Assembly: GCA_036365515.1 (NCBI GenBank)
Contig: CM070876.1
Span: forward strand, 40,426,195 to 40,490,194
Source of the DNA: Torymus aiolomorphi
Lineage: Eukaryota > Arthropoda > Insecta > Hymenoptera > Torymidae
Reading direction: 5' to 3'
DNA: 64,000 bases
A program made the position numbers and the translations under genes. Of this stretch, positions 48,190 through 61,802 are shown piece after piece (positions within the stretch are counted from its first letter, which is position 1; each line of letters starts with the position of its first letter). The notes beneath the pieces were generated by a model. That model was not told where the DNA came from. It made no database searches and saw nothing but the letters and a program-made list of their open reading frames with translations.

Positions 48190-49120
48190 AGTGTAATTTG
48201 AATTCTTATCGGACTCTGCTGAATTCAGCCGACGGCTTTTCTCTTACAATAACAAGCCAGCGGCGCTTGAAATTACACGTCGCAGACGGGCCTTTAAAAC
48301 ACAATGAGAAATCAAGTAATCTTTGGAACGAGCGCGAACGCGAGGAATGAGCCAAGAGGAGCGTTAGCGAAAGCAAAGCGTTGTCGCGCGAAAGAGAGAA
48401 AGAGAAAGAACGGCCAACAAAGGTAGGGTAAACAGAGTTCGCGTGTACGAGGAGAAAATATAGCGTCGTATATTTCGTGCTAAACGAAGTGCCATCGATC
48501 CCGACGCGGCTATAAGCGGCGCGCGTCCATCGTTACTGCTGCCGCTATCGGCGACTCGCGTTTTCCTTTCAATAAAACTTTCCTTACTTCGTATTTTCCT
48601 CTGGCGCTCCTCCCTTTCCTCATCGTTATACCGCTCTCGCGCGCACGAAGCGCGAAGGAAGACGGAAGAAGGAAAAAGGAGTCGGTACTCCAAGGAAATA
48701 AGTCTCCCGGCTTGTTGGCCCGAGTAGAAAGGGTCTGCTGCATCCAGACAACGTCAAAGTCCTCCTATAGGAACGAGCGCGCGGCTTCGCTTGTTTACCG
48801 ACTCTACCCCACTCCCGCCCTTCTGCCTGTCTCTTATACTTCTTTTGCGGGGCCGCTCGTCCGCTTCCTCAAAAATTTTCATCGGCCTGATGGCGCGCTC
48901 GCTGTCTCGCGCACTGAGAAGAGAAGAAGAGAGAAGGATAAAGAAAGAGGAATTTCGTAAGGGCTTCCAGATAGGTCAAGCTCGTGTCGCGCGCTCGCGA
49001 ATAAGCCATTGGTGGGCTCGCCTCTCGCGCGAGCCGCGCTCTCTTTCTTTGCGCCTTTTCGATTTTCATCTAGTTGACAACTTTTCTCCGTCTCTCAGAC
49101 TTTCTTAATATGATCGAGTG
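48190..49120. promoter_or_regulatory. CpG-rich island, possible promoter or non-coding exon
   Basis: About 900 bp rich in CpG (AAGCGCGAAGGAAG, GTGTCGCGCGCTCGCGAA) and purine runs. Open frames on both strands are Arg/Ser-rich without domains. It could be a distal first exon or promoter; strand unknown. Confidence 0.35.
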
Positions 49121-49426
49121 CTGCGAGAGTCTTTACAGACCATTGTGTTTAAATCAAAAATTCTCCTCAAATTGCTCTTTTTTACGGGCGGGCTTTACGT
49201 CTTAGGCTGCTATAGTACAGTGCCGCTGAGTACGTAATGTATTGAATACCACGACTTAGTTTTATGTTTTTGAAACATTGGCGATTTTAAGATTACGCAT
49301 AATTTTGACTAGAAGCAAACACAATATATCTATGGAAGTTTTGTAACAGTGTATAATTTAAAAGAAAACAACCAAAAGTTTATAATTAAGTAATTTTTAT
49401 AAAATTATTTGGACGCCATATATCAA

Positions 49427-49648
49427 TGGGTCTGAAGTTTGCAACGTTGTAGTGCAATGAAATAAAAAAATATTTGATTTTCCTTCAAGTATATAATAAC
49501 TAATATTAATTTTGCATGTAGATTTATTGTTTTGTAGTATCAAATAACTTTAAAACAAAGATTTAGATAAAATTCCTATTGCTTAATAACATTAATTAAT
49601 TGTAAAAGATTATTTCGTTGCACTCTAACGATGCAAACTTCAGACTCA
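49427..49648 (+). mobile_element. 222-bp MITE, copy 2, with 8-bp target duplication
   Basis: TIRs TGGGTCTGAAGTTTGCAACG and CGATGCAAACTTCAGACTCA. Flanked by perfect 8-bp direct repeats TATATCAA (49419-49426 and 49649-49656), the duplication length of hAT elements. Same orientation as copy 1. Confidence 0.92.
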
Positions 49649-49835
49649 TATATCAATGAGACTTTTTTAATTTACAGGTTTGTATCAGTTAAAAAAAGGC
49701 GTTATGTAACACTTCCACTGTTATAATGAAAATGAACTCTTCTTGAATTGGTTTTATTTTAGTTATAATAAATGTAGAAACCTTTAACAGGTTTCAAATA
49801 GTACTATTTTATTTTTATTTTTATATGTACCGCAA

Positions 49836-50221
49836 TTAAGGTGGTGTAGTACTCCTGTACTCTGTTTTACCTACAGAACACGGTAAATTCTATATTATCA
49901 AAATAAATATATCGAATTACGTCTTATAAGGAGATAGTTACCCTGCGCAATGCAATAATCTAACATCCTATGCAGTTTTGAGCCCAAACATCGACGGCAC
50001 CCTAACAAATTTTTCGAACAAAAATAACCGAAATTTCGTTCAAAAAATGTTTTATGGTGCCGTTGATATTTGGACTCAAAACTGCGTAGGATGGTAGATT
50101 ATTACATTGCGCAGGGTAACTATCTCTTTATAAGACGTAATTTGATATATTTATTCTGATAATATAGAATTTACCGTGTTCTGTCGGAAAAACAGAGCTC
50201 ATGAGTACTACACCCCCTTAA
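49836..50221. mobile_element. TTAA-bounded foldback element, about 385 bp
   Basis: TTAA (49836-49839) then GGTGGTGTAGTACTC; right end GAGTACTACACCCCC then TTAA (50218-50221). Arms of about 180 bp pair through GGGTGCCGTCGATG-like sequence around a short loop near 50030. Size and termini resemble the element at 30758-31144, though interiors differ. Confidence 0.88.
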
Positions 50222-50355
50222 GTGTAGAACAACTAAAGAATAATTTACGGTTGTATTTTCTGAGTAATAAGAGTCCAGATCAAAGTCATATAAAAAGAAA
50301 AGATTTATACGACTCTTATAGAAGTGGGTGTCATATAAAAAGTGAGGAAATCCAA

Positions 50356-50631
50356 TTTTTTTGTACCGCAAGCACGATTTTCGCGTTTTTTGAACCTATT
50401 AATAGAACCGAAAGCGACCGCTTGTCGACCAGCGGGCGGTAAAAATCGAAAAGCACCCGCTGCTCGCCGTAGCGGGCGGTAAAAATCGAAAAGCGCCCGC
50501 TGTTCGCAGTAGCGGGCGGTAAAAAATCGAAAAGCGCCCGCTGTCGTTTTTGAATGGAGTTTTCAAGATTGTTTAAGAAAATCATCGATATTTTGAAAAA
50601 ACGCAAAAATCTATACTTGCGGTACAAAAAA
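50356..50631. repeat. Inverted repeat enclosing a hairpin array
   Basis: TTTTTTTGTACCGCAAG and CGATTTTCGCGTTTTTTG at the left, mirrored by GAAAAAACGCAAAAATC and CTTGCGGTACAAAAAA at the right. The array 50431-50546 sits in the middle. Confidence 0.8.
50431..50546. repeat. Three tandem 40-bp hairpin units
   Basis: AGCGGGCGGTAAAAATCGAA begins at 50431, 50471 and 50511, exactly 40 bp apart. Each unit closes with AAGCGCCCGCT (first copy CACCCGCT), so each folds into its own GC stem AGCGGGCG/CGCCCGCT. Confidence 0.92.
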
Positions 50632-50779
50632 TATGGTGTGCACCAAGGGCTAAGTGGGTTTTTTGACCTCGTGTGGTTGCAGTACTCGCCTTCGGCTCGT
50701 GCTAGCTCACCTTCGACTCGTACTGCAACCCCACACTCGGTCTAAAAAGACCCCTTTACGCCCTTGGCACACAATATAC
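50630..50779. repeat. Inverted repeat, 150 bp
   Basis: ATATGGTGTGCACCAAGGGC ... GTGTGGTTGCAGTAC is mirrored by GTACTGCAACCCCACAC ... GCCCTTGGCACACAATAT. The loop holds TCGCCTTCGGCTCG and TCACCTTCGACTCG. Confidence 0.85.
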
Positions 50780-51660
50780 TATTAACACCAAGAAATACGC
50801 ACGAAAACATTTTTTATAGACCGCTATACAGGGTAACCAATTGGCGATCTTCTATCCTTTTCACTCATATGTAAATGACGTCACGTTCTTTGCTTTGAGA
50901 GTAAGACAAAAAATCGACATCTGGCCACCCTGCTGCCTATATATAGCATAAAGTATATACTTGACCAGCAAAATCGTATGTGACAAAGGTAAAACCACAG
51001 TGGTTAACACGATGTTCGTTTAGTGAGATGTGAGAAAGAATGAAAAAGTTTAGTTAAAGTCGACTATGAATGCGAGTGTCGCGTCAATTCAAGTCAAGAG
51101 GAATTAATTTTGGCAACCAAAACAATATTATTTTCTTCTTGGATCAAAAGGATTCCATTTGCTACCAATGAACTTTTCTCTATGTGTACGAATTAGAATC
51201 CACGATTTTATTTGGTTTACAATGCAAGAATCAGGGAAAAATCGCATAAGAAAACCTAGAAATGATTTCGATTAGGAGTGTCTATGGATGAGGCTACTCG
51301 CTGGTTCATCACGAAGGTGCACCATCTTTTTCCTTCTCTCTTATCATTTCATCATTTCAATGTAACCGATCCTAACAATAAATTCTATTTCCAAGCTGAG
51401 TTTGGTCGAGGAGTGCGGATAACCGAATTTTGGAACGAATATACCCCAACTTGAGCCTAATGTGATAAGCCCTATTAAGGAATTTCATTCAACGGCTGAG
51501 TGTGCATAACCCTATTGCGGCAAAGTCTTGCGCTACACAAGTAGAGCCTACATGCGGTAAGCCCACTTAAGGAATTTCATTCAGAAGTAACGTCATGCAC
51601 ATTATATTGTCAAAATTAACTTGCTCTTTGTAGTTACCTGTTCCTAAAATTACTAATGTT

Positions 51661-51897
51661 ATCCCTGGTAGAAAATTAATCATATTTTATAGTGTCAATT
51701 AAATGGAAATCATAATGCAAAAATAATATAATTCATCTAAAAGTTCTACTATTACTTAAAATACATATTTTATGAAGTGTAAATGCGGTAATTTATTTCG
51801 GATTGGTACATAATTATGAAATACAAGCAATGTTCATTTTTAGCAATACAGTTAACTGAAAAATAGTTAGCTTCTGCTTAACATTTCTACCAGGGAT
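51661..51897. mobile_element. Inverted-repeat element with ATCCCTGGTAGAAA ends
   Basis: ATCCCTGGTAGAAAATTAAT at the left, TTAACATTTCTACCAGGGAT at the right. AT-rich interior. ACCCAGGTAAAAAATTAACC at 43421 may be an end of a relative. Confidence 0.72.
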
Positions 51898-52311
51898 GTA
51901 CTGAAACTATTTCAATTTTATAGAACAAATTAAAGTATTTATAAAACTGTAAATTAGCACATGCATTATATTTGATTTTTTTTCCAAAAAATATTATTCA
52001 CAGCAAAGAAAACTCATTGTAAAAAAAGCGTTGCCCCCGCCTGACAAAGAAAAATTTGATATCAACATGAGGGGGACTACGTTTCTCTCAAATTTTTTGT
52101 CAGTTTTATCCAGTCCTTATAGATATTCGTAGAAACATTAATTTTCATACATGTAGGTTATGTTTTGGAAACAAAATATCAATAGAACATTTTTCTCATC
52201 ATGTATAAATTGTTAAATTTTCAAGTCTTGATTATTTACAAAGTAAAAATAAATTACATTTTTTTCAAATTTATTTTTTTTACGAATTATCGTAAAAACG
52301 TTATTAAACTA

Positions 52312-52711
52312 GGGGATGTAAAACAGTAGCGCAGATGCCTATCATACCGGCATGGCCATTCTTTTTTTTTTCGTTAATTCCAGAAACTTTTTCGAAAAAA
52401 GAACATCGTCTTGCCCTCCGCAATGATACAATCAATGTCTCGTTAAATTTTGAGGTAATTTCATGCACTACATTTTCCAGATAACGTGTTCGAAAATTTA
52501 AAAACACAATTTCCGGAAATTAGAAGATTTCAAACACGTTTTCTGGAAAGTGTAGTGCAGGAAATTACCTCAAAATTTAATGAGACATTACTTGCATCAT
52601 TGCGGAGGGCAAAACAATCCTCTTTTTTCGAAAAAGTTTCTAGAATTAACGAAAAAAAATAAAATGGCGATGCCGGTACGGAAGATATCTACGCTACTAT
52701 TTCACATTCCC
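52312..52711. mobile_element. Foldback element, 400 bp
   Basis: GGGGATGTAAAACAGTAGCG at the left, CGCTACTATTTCACATTCCC at the right. Arms of about 190 bp pair closely (GCCCTCCGCAATGAT / ATCATTGCGGAGGGC). No ORF. Confidence 0.9.
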
Positions 52712-53467
52712 TTAAAAGTGATTGTAACCCTGTACCTATGGCCGTTAGCCACATGAAACGGTCAAACAGGATTAAAATCACCTTCACCCTCGTGTATCGA
52801 ACAGTATATTTTGTCTCTATGTTATGGGGATCACAGGTGCGGCGCCACTCGGCCTTATAGAAGAGTCTTGTCAGACCGCCATTTAAGGAAATCACGAATG
52901 CATTAGGTCCAAATGATAGTGCGACCGAGAGTCTCGTACTTAGGAAGCTCGACTATTGTCCGGACAAATCGAATTCAATCCCCGATGCTATTGCTTATTT
53001 TTTTTTCGCTTTGATAATTTTTATTGATAAGTAGAGATACAGCATATTTGAATTTGAGATACAAATTTCAATATGCTTCATGGTGCACTTAAAAAAAATA
53101 TTTAATCCTATGAAAGAACAGGGCCAACACGCATTTATATTACGCATCTATAGGGAAAAAAAAACTTGGACAGTCCACAGTTCGTGTAAATTGCCACCCG
53201 AACCGAGGGCTGGCCAATTTGCCTCCCCTGGTGAAAAAGGATATATATTATCGAAAAATAAAAGAAAATATAATACAGACATACTCAAGTGAATATGAAT
53301 TCATATTATTGACCACCCGAAATAATGTAGAAACTTATAGATACTTTTTTATCATAATCTTTAATAGATTAGATAATAATCATATTAATGTTGTAAAATT
53401 TAAAGATTATTAAATGAAAAATTATTGCATATTATATATTATGGAAATTATTGTATTAAATAAAAAA

Positions 53468-55172
<1,705 letters not shown>

Positions 55173-56462
55173 AAAAATTTTTTTCCATTAATTGACGATT
55201 TGAGAGTAGCTTATCGTTTATATAATCTTACAATGTTTGATCTATTTTATAAAACGGAAAATTTCACAGTCGCACAAAATAATAAAATACCGTCAGAATA
55301 CGTAGCGAAAAACTTGGAATAAGCATTAGGTATACAAAATTACATCAATATATTAGACTGCAATATCACTACTGGTTTGCATAGTTTAATTATGAGATAC
55401 AAAATTTACGTAAAGTTATTAATTTATAAATTTTATTTAATATTGCTGGAAAGATGTATTATAATGAATATGTGAAAAATAGTATAGAAATAGATATGGA
55501 AAAATACGGGGAGACTAGAAAATCTAGGTTATGAATGTCAGAAAAAACGTTGAGCAGCAACGTTATTGCTTAAGTGGCACATATTATATATTATCCGGTA
55601 CCGACGATAAATCAAAGGTATGTTATTTCAGGAAGTTGGGCATTATTTTTCTTTAAATTCATGAGTTTTGCCTGTAAATGATGGTATGAATTACGTGCAT
55701 TTCTTCGAGGGTCAAACATTCCATATCCCGTGGCCACCCCCTCCCCCCACCCCCTCCCATCTCCTCCCTCATAAATTCATTTTCTTTGCTCGCTTATGAT
55801 AGTATAAGCTTTCCAGACTGGTCGACCAGCATGGAAAACAACTATACTTCCGTGGCTAACCTTCCTTTTCTCTATCGTTTTATCTCCATACGATACACGA
55901 TAGCTTTCTTTTTATTGTTTTCTTTCTCGGCGAATCTTATAGCTGCTTGATTCACTCTTCTAATTATCATAAATCGAATGAACTAAGAGCGAAGTCATGT
56001 AAGATACACGTACCAAGCTCGTAAAGATATAATTAATTAGCTTTCGGAAAAAATGTGGCGATCGGGCTGTTAGCTTAATTGAAATAAGAGTAATATATTT
56101 AATCGTTATACTATGAAATGCATGTTTTTATTGAAAATAATTTGTCGTTGGAATGTTTGATCTTATAATATCTTTAATAGCTGAAATCACATGGAATTTT
56201 ATTGATTTTAATATATGATTTAACAATTTCTCTGTTATTTTGAAAACTTTGTCTAAGAGGAAATGGTTATGTTGCTTAAAGTTGTCACAGTAAGAGCATA
56301 AGCGATGATTAAATGTTCTTTAAATCTTTTCTGTATTAAAGTTGTATTGGCTATACAATCTGATTTATCTACACAATCTACAAAAATGATCTATAATTAA
56401 CTATAAAACCTTGTTTTCTTACTCTCTATTGGATAAATATATCTGTGACTTCCCGGAAAAAC
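55173..56462. other. AT-rich non-coding stretch
   Basis: No exon found. A C-rich patch (CCACCCCCTCCCCCCACCCC) lies at about 55734-55757. Confidence 0.4.
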
Positions 56463-56590
56463 CTCATAAGCAGGCCCGGACTGGCCATCGGGAATTTGGG
56501 AGAGCTCCCGGTGGACCGCGTAGCCTTAGGGCCACAGGGCCGCGTGGCCAAAGCTGCGGAACCGGCCGAAATTATTTACATTATTTCTAA

Positions 56591-58018
56591 ACCCAAGTAG
56601 CCGGGGAATGCGAGATCCACACATATTACGGAATTACGTAGACATGCAACAATAAGCAAGATAATTATTTAAACAATTTTTAAACCCAAGTAGGCGGGGG
56701 ATATGAGGTTCACGCATGTAAGGGAATCATGCAGACATAAAAAAATACGCAAAACCATTATTCAAATAATTTTTAAATCCAAGTAGCCGGGGGACGCGAG
56801 TTCCAAGCATATAACGGAGTTACGTACACGTCCGACGTAAGCAAGACGATTATTTGAATAATTTTTAAACCCAAGTAGCCGGGGGACGCGAGGTCTTCGA
56901 ATACGAAGGAGTCATGAAAACATGAAAAAATAAGCAAAACGATTATGTAAATAATTTTTAAACCCAAGTAGCCGGGGGATATGAGGATCACGCATATTAG
57001 GGAATTACGTAGACGTGCAACAATAAGCAAGACAATTATTTAAACAATTTGTAAACGCAAGTAGCCGAGGGATCCGAGGTCCACGCATATAACGAAGTTA
57101 CGTAGACGTGCGACGTAAGTAAGACTTTTATTTCCAAAATTCTTAACCTCTATAACTCGACTCTCTTATATGCGTGGACCTCGCGGCCCCGGCTACATGG
57201 ATTTAAAAGTTATTTAAATAATCGTCTTGCTTAATTTTGCATGTCTACGTAATTCCCTATTATGCGTAGACCTCGTATCCCCCGTGTACTTGGGTTTAAA
57301 AATTGTTTAAATAATCGTTTTGCTTATGTTTTCATGTCTACGTAATTTCCTAATATGCGTGGACCTTGCGTACCCCGGCTACATGGGTTTAAAAATTATT
57401 TAAATAATCGTTTTGCTTATGTTTTCATCTCTACATGACTCACTTACATGCGTGAATATCATATCCCCCGCCTACTTAAGTTTAAAAATTGTTTAAATAA
57501 TTGTCTTGCTTATTGTTGCACGTCTACGTAATTCCCTAATATGCGTGCACCTCATATCCCCCGCCTACTTGGGTTTAAAAATTATTTAAATAATCATTTT
57601 GCTTATGTTTTCATCTCTACATGACTCACTTAGATGCGTGGATATCATATTCCCCGCCTCCTTAAGTTCAAAAATTGTTTAAATAATTGTCTTACTTATT
57701 GTTGCACGTCTACGTAATTCCCTAACATGCGTGCACCTCATATCCCCCGCCTACTTGGGTTTAAAAATTATTGAAATAATCGTTTTGTTTATTGTTTCAT
57801 GTCTTCATGACTCCTTCATATTCGTTGACCTCGCATCCCCCGGCTACTTGGGTTTAAAAATTATTCAAATAATCGTCTTGCTTACGTCGCACGTCTACGT
57901 AACTCCGTTATATGCTTGGAACTCGCGTCCCCCGACTACTTGGTTTTAAAAATTATTTAAATAATAGTCTTGTTTATTAATATATGTCTACGTAACTTCC
58001 TAATACTTGGGTTTAAAA
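56591..58018. repeat. Head-to-head array of ~92-bp units
   Basis: Forward unit starts near 56591, 56694, 56777, 56869, 56962 and 57054; inverted units follow from about 57180 to 58018 at similar spacing. Each unit contains a GTAATTCC/CGTAGACGTGC block. Confidence 0.9.
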
Positions 58019-58027
58019 ATTGTTTAC

Positions 58028-58206
58028 ACCACTCTAACCTCAAAATCATAACTTTAATATGATAATTCGGCTCTCGTGGTATAATATACGGTACGACACT
58101 GGTGCGTAAGGTGATTTTTACCGCATTCGATTTTTTGCACTCGCTTCGCTCGTGCGAAAAATGTCTTCTGCGGTAAATAATCACACTCGTATCGTAATGT
58201 ACTATT
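58028..58206 (+). mobile_element. Family B repeat, copy 2
   Basis: ACCACTCTAACCTCAAAATC at the start, CACTCGCTTCGCTCGTGCG core, GTACTATT at the end; same orientation as 28904-29090. It sits inside the hAT-type element and so inserted later. Confidence 0.8.
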
Positions 58207-58434
58207 AAATAATTGTAAAATTTGTAATTGTCCATTGCCTGACACTATACATATTATTAGATATTTTAAGGGCCGCAGGCTCCAAATATCCCGGGCCGTC
58301 TTGGTGGCCCAGTCCGTCCCTGCTCATAAGTGACATGTTTTTCAAAATAGGTTTTATGCCTTATTTCTTATCTTCGAAATTACTAAAGTGCACTCGTTGT
58401 CTTGAATAAATACAAGGAAAAGCTGGCTATAACT

Positions 58435-58830
58435 CCAGTGTGGAGCTATAACTCCATTTTTTTAACACGTTCCCCGAAAATCCACGTATCTTCATTTTTT
58501 TAGAATAACTCCCGGATAAACCACATATCTCCGCTTTTTTTTAGAATAACTCCCGGAAAACCCATATAACTCCACTTTTTTTATCCAATATTCTGGAAAA
58601 ACGATACAACTTCACTTTTCCAATAAGAGAGGCAGACGTTCCTTATTCTTAGAAGTGTACCTATAGCAAGGTAGCTGTATTCGAAAGAGTATACACACAT
58701 TTGCCCCTACACACGAAAATGACAGCTTCTACAAGCTCCCGTGAACGATAGTTCATATATGTACCATATATATAGTTACTGGAAAACCCATGTAACTCCA
58801 CTAAAAATTTTTTTTATTCCCGGAATAACC
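58435..58830. repeat. Degenerate tandem repeat with AACTCCCGGAAAACCC motif
   Basis: Units of about 50-60 bp (AACTCCACTTTTTTTA ... CCCGGAAAACCCATA) repeat four times to 58620 and once more at 58777-58830. Confidence 0.7.
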
Positions 58831-59110
58831 ATATAAGTGAAAGTCGTTTTCTAAGACATGAACGCTACACGGAAAAAAATACCTTATGAAAAATTAGTGG
58901 AATATCGACTAAAAATTACTAGTGCTAATGAAAAGAGGGACAAACTTGCATTCTATCAAGTTTTACAATATCCTTTGTATAAATTGAGCGATCGATATTC
59001 GTTCGGTTTTCGAGCGTTTTTGCGAGGTATCTCGAAATCTCGAATCGTTCTCAAAACTCGAAAGAAATCGGGAAACAGGGAAGGGAGGGCACGCGTAGCG
59101 CGCCAAATTA

Positions 59111-59312
59111 ACAGTGAATCCACATTGCATGCCGTATGCCGTATGCCGTATGCCGTCAGAAAAATAGTTGTCCGAAATCTATAATATTTATAACTCTATG
59201 GTTACAATTCCTATAGGATTTATAACCATAGAGTTATAAATCCTATAGATTTCAGACAACAACTTTTTTTCTGACGGCATACGGCATATACGGCATGCAA
59301 TGTGGATCTCTG
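59111..59312. repeat. Palindrome with GCCGTAT repeats, 202 bp
   Basis: GAATCCACATTGCATGCCGT is mirrored by CGGCATGCAATGTGGATCTC. The left arm has four GCCGTAT units, the right arm fewer. The centre ATAACTCTATGGTTAC/GTAACCATAGAGTTAT-like arms pair closely. Confidence 0.85.
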
Positions 59313-59371
59313 TAAAAAATGCATCCTTGGCATGGTCGACGCCATGTTGCGACGCCATGTTGATTTTTTCT

Positions 59372-59420
59372 CGAATATCTCGAATATCTCGAATATCTTG
59401 AATATCTCGAAATCTCGAAT
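59372..59420. repeat. TCTCGAATA tandem repeat
   Basis: Five units of the 9-bp motif TCTCGAATA with one TCTTGAATA variant. Confidence 0.9.
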
Positions 59421-59449
59421 TTTTTGGCGCATGGGCAAATGCCCTATAG

Positions 59450-59583
59450 GGAGTCTCTACAACCGTGCGCGTATGTGTGCGCTCGCCGTGTATAAGGTAT
59501 ACCTATATATAGGAGAGCGCTATATATAGGTATACCTTATACACGGGAGCGCACACTCACGCGCAAGGTTGTAGAGACACCCT
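59450..59583. repeat. Palindrome, 134 bp
   Basis: GGAGTCTCTACAACC and GTGTATAAGGTATACCTATA at the left are mirrored by TATAGGTATACCTTATACAC and GGTTGTAGAGACACC at the right. Confidence 0.87.
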
Positions 59584-59910
59584 TAGAGTTATGGTGGAAT
59601 GGTATAGAGATAGCACATGTGTTGTGAGCGGGAAAATATGATATATTAATTGATAGAAATTGATAATCAATTGATAAATCGACGAAAAATTTTTATTTAA
59701 AAAAAATATTTATTCATTACTTGATCAGAAAAGCAATTTTAGTAAATTTTGAATTAATTTTCTACGTTATATTTCTACATATATATTTTTTATATAGGGA
59801 ATGTTTTTTTTTAAAGGGTTTTAGAGGGACTTTTATAGATAAATAGAGTTATGTTTATATTAACTTTTATTTTATCGTTTTTAGTAGAAATGTAAATTTA
59901 TATCTATTTT

Positions 59911-60760
59911 GATGTCCTTTAGAGGAAGCTTTGCAACAAAAATTGAGAAATTTTGTCGGTGACGAAAATTTTCGAGAAAAAAATGTTCAAAAAGATAGTT
60001 TAAGGCGATAATGTTGAAATTTGTCAATTTTGAGAAAATTTTGTATGTGTGTGCGTGCGTGCCTGCGTACGTGCGTGCGTGTGTGTATGTGTGTGTGTGT
60101 GTGTGTGTAAACACTCGATATCTCGAAAACCATTTCACCTACTTTGGTCGGACAAAGCTTATTCTCTTGGTTCCGAAAAAATACTCGGTTTTAATTTTTT
60201 ATCGATTTTCTTTTTTTTTTTATAACTAAAAAATCTTTAAACTACCTACGTTTTCTGTTTTTAATTTTCAAATTATCTTTAGTATGTCATGGAAAATGTT
60301 CTTATAATTCATAAATTAATTTTTCAAAAAATATTTGATTATCGACTCAAAATTTTATTTACTTATTGCGCTTATTCAAGATAATATTTGGTATAAATTT
60401 CAAGAGATTATCTTCATTTGTTTTTAAGAAAAAAATTATTTAAAAAAAAAACTTGTTTTCACTGACAGACGATGACAAGAATAAAAATCAATTAATCATC
60501 CTGAAATTTGGTATAGAGGATATAGATTTTTTATATCTTCAAATTGAATTCGTTGTGCAAAAAAAAACGAACTGTCACGACCAAAGATATTTGAGGTTGA
60601 AAATTTTTTAAAAATATTTTCGAATAGCGTTTTTCAGACAATATTTGATAGATAGAGAACATTTTGTATAATAAAATTAATTATTGTCATATAAAAAATT
60701 AAAAAGAGGAATAAATACATTAGTTTGAGGAAGCTAAGTGCCAATGTATATTGGGAGCGG
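59911..60760 (-). mobile_element. Microsatellite-bearing repeat element, family A copy 4 (shortened)
   Basis: Reverse orientation: AGAGGAAGCTTTGCAA at the left, GAGGAAGCTAAGTGCCAA and GGGAGCGG at the right. At 850 bp it is about half the length of the others, with a shorter GT/GTGC tract at 60041-60109. Confidence 0.72.
60041..60109. repeat. (GT)n/(GTGC)n microsatellite inside family A copy 4
   Basis: GT units interrupted by GTGCGTGC and GTACGTGC. Confidence 0.92.
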
Positions 60761-61251
60761 TTTTTTATTAGTGATGATGGTGGGATTACTGTAAGGATCT
60801 TTTTATTTAGTTAAAATTAAAAAAATGGTTTTCTCAATATAAAAATATTCATCTTGAATTTTATACTTTCACTTCACCTTTTCACATGTTTAACATTATT
60901 AAACACAGAAAACAGATATTTTCATAATTATGTTATTGTTTATCTAAGTAGCAATTTTACTTATTGAACAAAATCACAACATGAAAAAAGCTTATTTACA
61001 TGAAATTGAACTTGATTAATCTTTAACATTGTAGTCGCATTCTGATATTATAGAATTGAATGAACCTTTAAATTTTTTAAAGCAGGAAACTATGGAATGG
61101 AATGAATCACTAGAACTAAATTCAAAAGATAAAGACAAATCATATATTAAAATAACAAATACTTCTTCATACATACATTTTTTAGTTAATAAAACTATAA
61201 CACAGTTTGATGAAAAAGTCATAATGTTTAAATGAATTCAAAATAAGTGCA

Positions 61252-61802
61252 TTAAGGTTGTATTGGTCGTAAAGTCTCATTAAAAAATTTAAGACAAATA
61301 TTTTGGTCGTATAATTCGTCGAAAACACTAATATTCTACAGTACTGAGAGTAAACAAATATGTAAAATGTTTTTTAGAACTATGAAGAAAACTTTACATC
61401 GGTTTTAGAACATTGTAATACTCATTTCTTTCACTTTTTAGTATGACTGTACGCCTTATTACAACACAGTTTTTATGCCATAACTTTAATACTAGCTCGA
61501 AAAAGCAATTCATTTCAATTGCAATCGATTACAAAGGTTTTCTTTTACGTATACACAAACTTACAAGAACTAAACACTATTTTTTTCAACTTAATTTTTT
61601 CAATAACTACGACGAGTCTAGCCATATTCAGAGAATTTCCATAAGAACCCACGTTAATTTTAAACTACAATATCTCGAAAACTAGCTCGCAAATCATATT
61701 CAAATTTGGCAGAGACGTTTATAATGATATTATTGATCTACTGACGAAACTTTATTGATCTGACATTATATTATTTTTTACATATAGCCCATACAACCTT
61801 AA
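61252..61802 (+). mobile_element. TTAA-bounded element, about 545 bp
   Basis: TTAA (61252-61255) then GGTTGTATTGG; right end CCATACAACC then TTAA (61799-61802). The interior is not a full palindrome and is related to 42783-43285. No protein-like ORF. Confidence 0.68.

Larger units (their letters stand above)
56471..58322. mobile_element. hAT-type non-autonomous element with satellite-like interior, 1,852 bp
   Basis: Ends CAGGCCCGGACTGGCCA and TGGCCCAGTCCGTCCCTG are imperfect inverted repeats. The flanks are perfect 8-bp direct repeats CTCATAAG (56463-56470 and 58323-58330), the hAT signature. The interior is about six forward units then about nine inverted units of a roughly 92-bp repeat containing ACCCAAGTAGCCGGGGG and AATAAGCAAGACGATTATTT, meeting near 57140. 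A family B repeat interrupts the right side at 58028-58206. Open frames inside are repeat translations. No transposase. Confidence 0.9.

Noticed and set aside
52905..52990. Possible third tRNA-like sequence
   Set aside because: Only a weak B-box resemblance (TCGAATTCAATCCCC) and no matching A box.
56773..57949. Frames repeating SPGYLGLKII
   Set aside because: Translation of the ~92-bp satellite unit of the hAT-type element.
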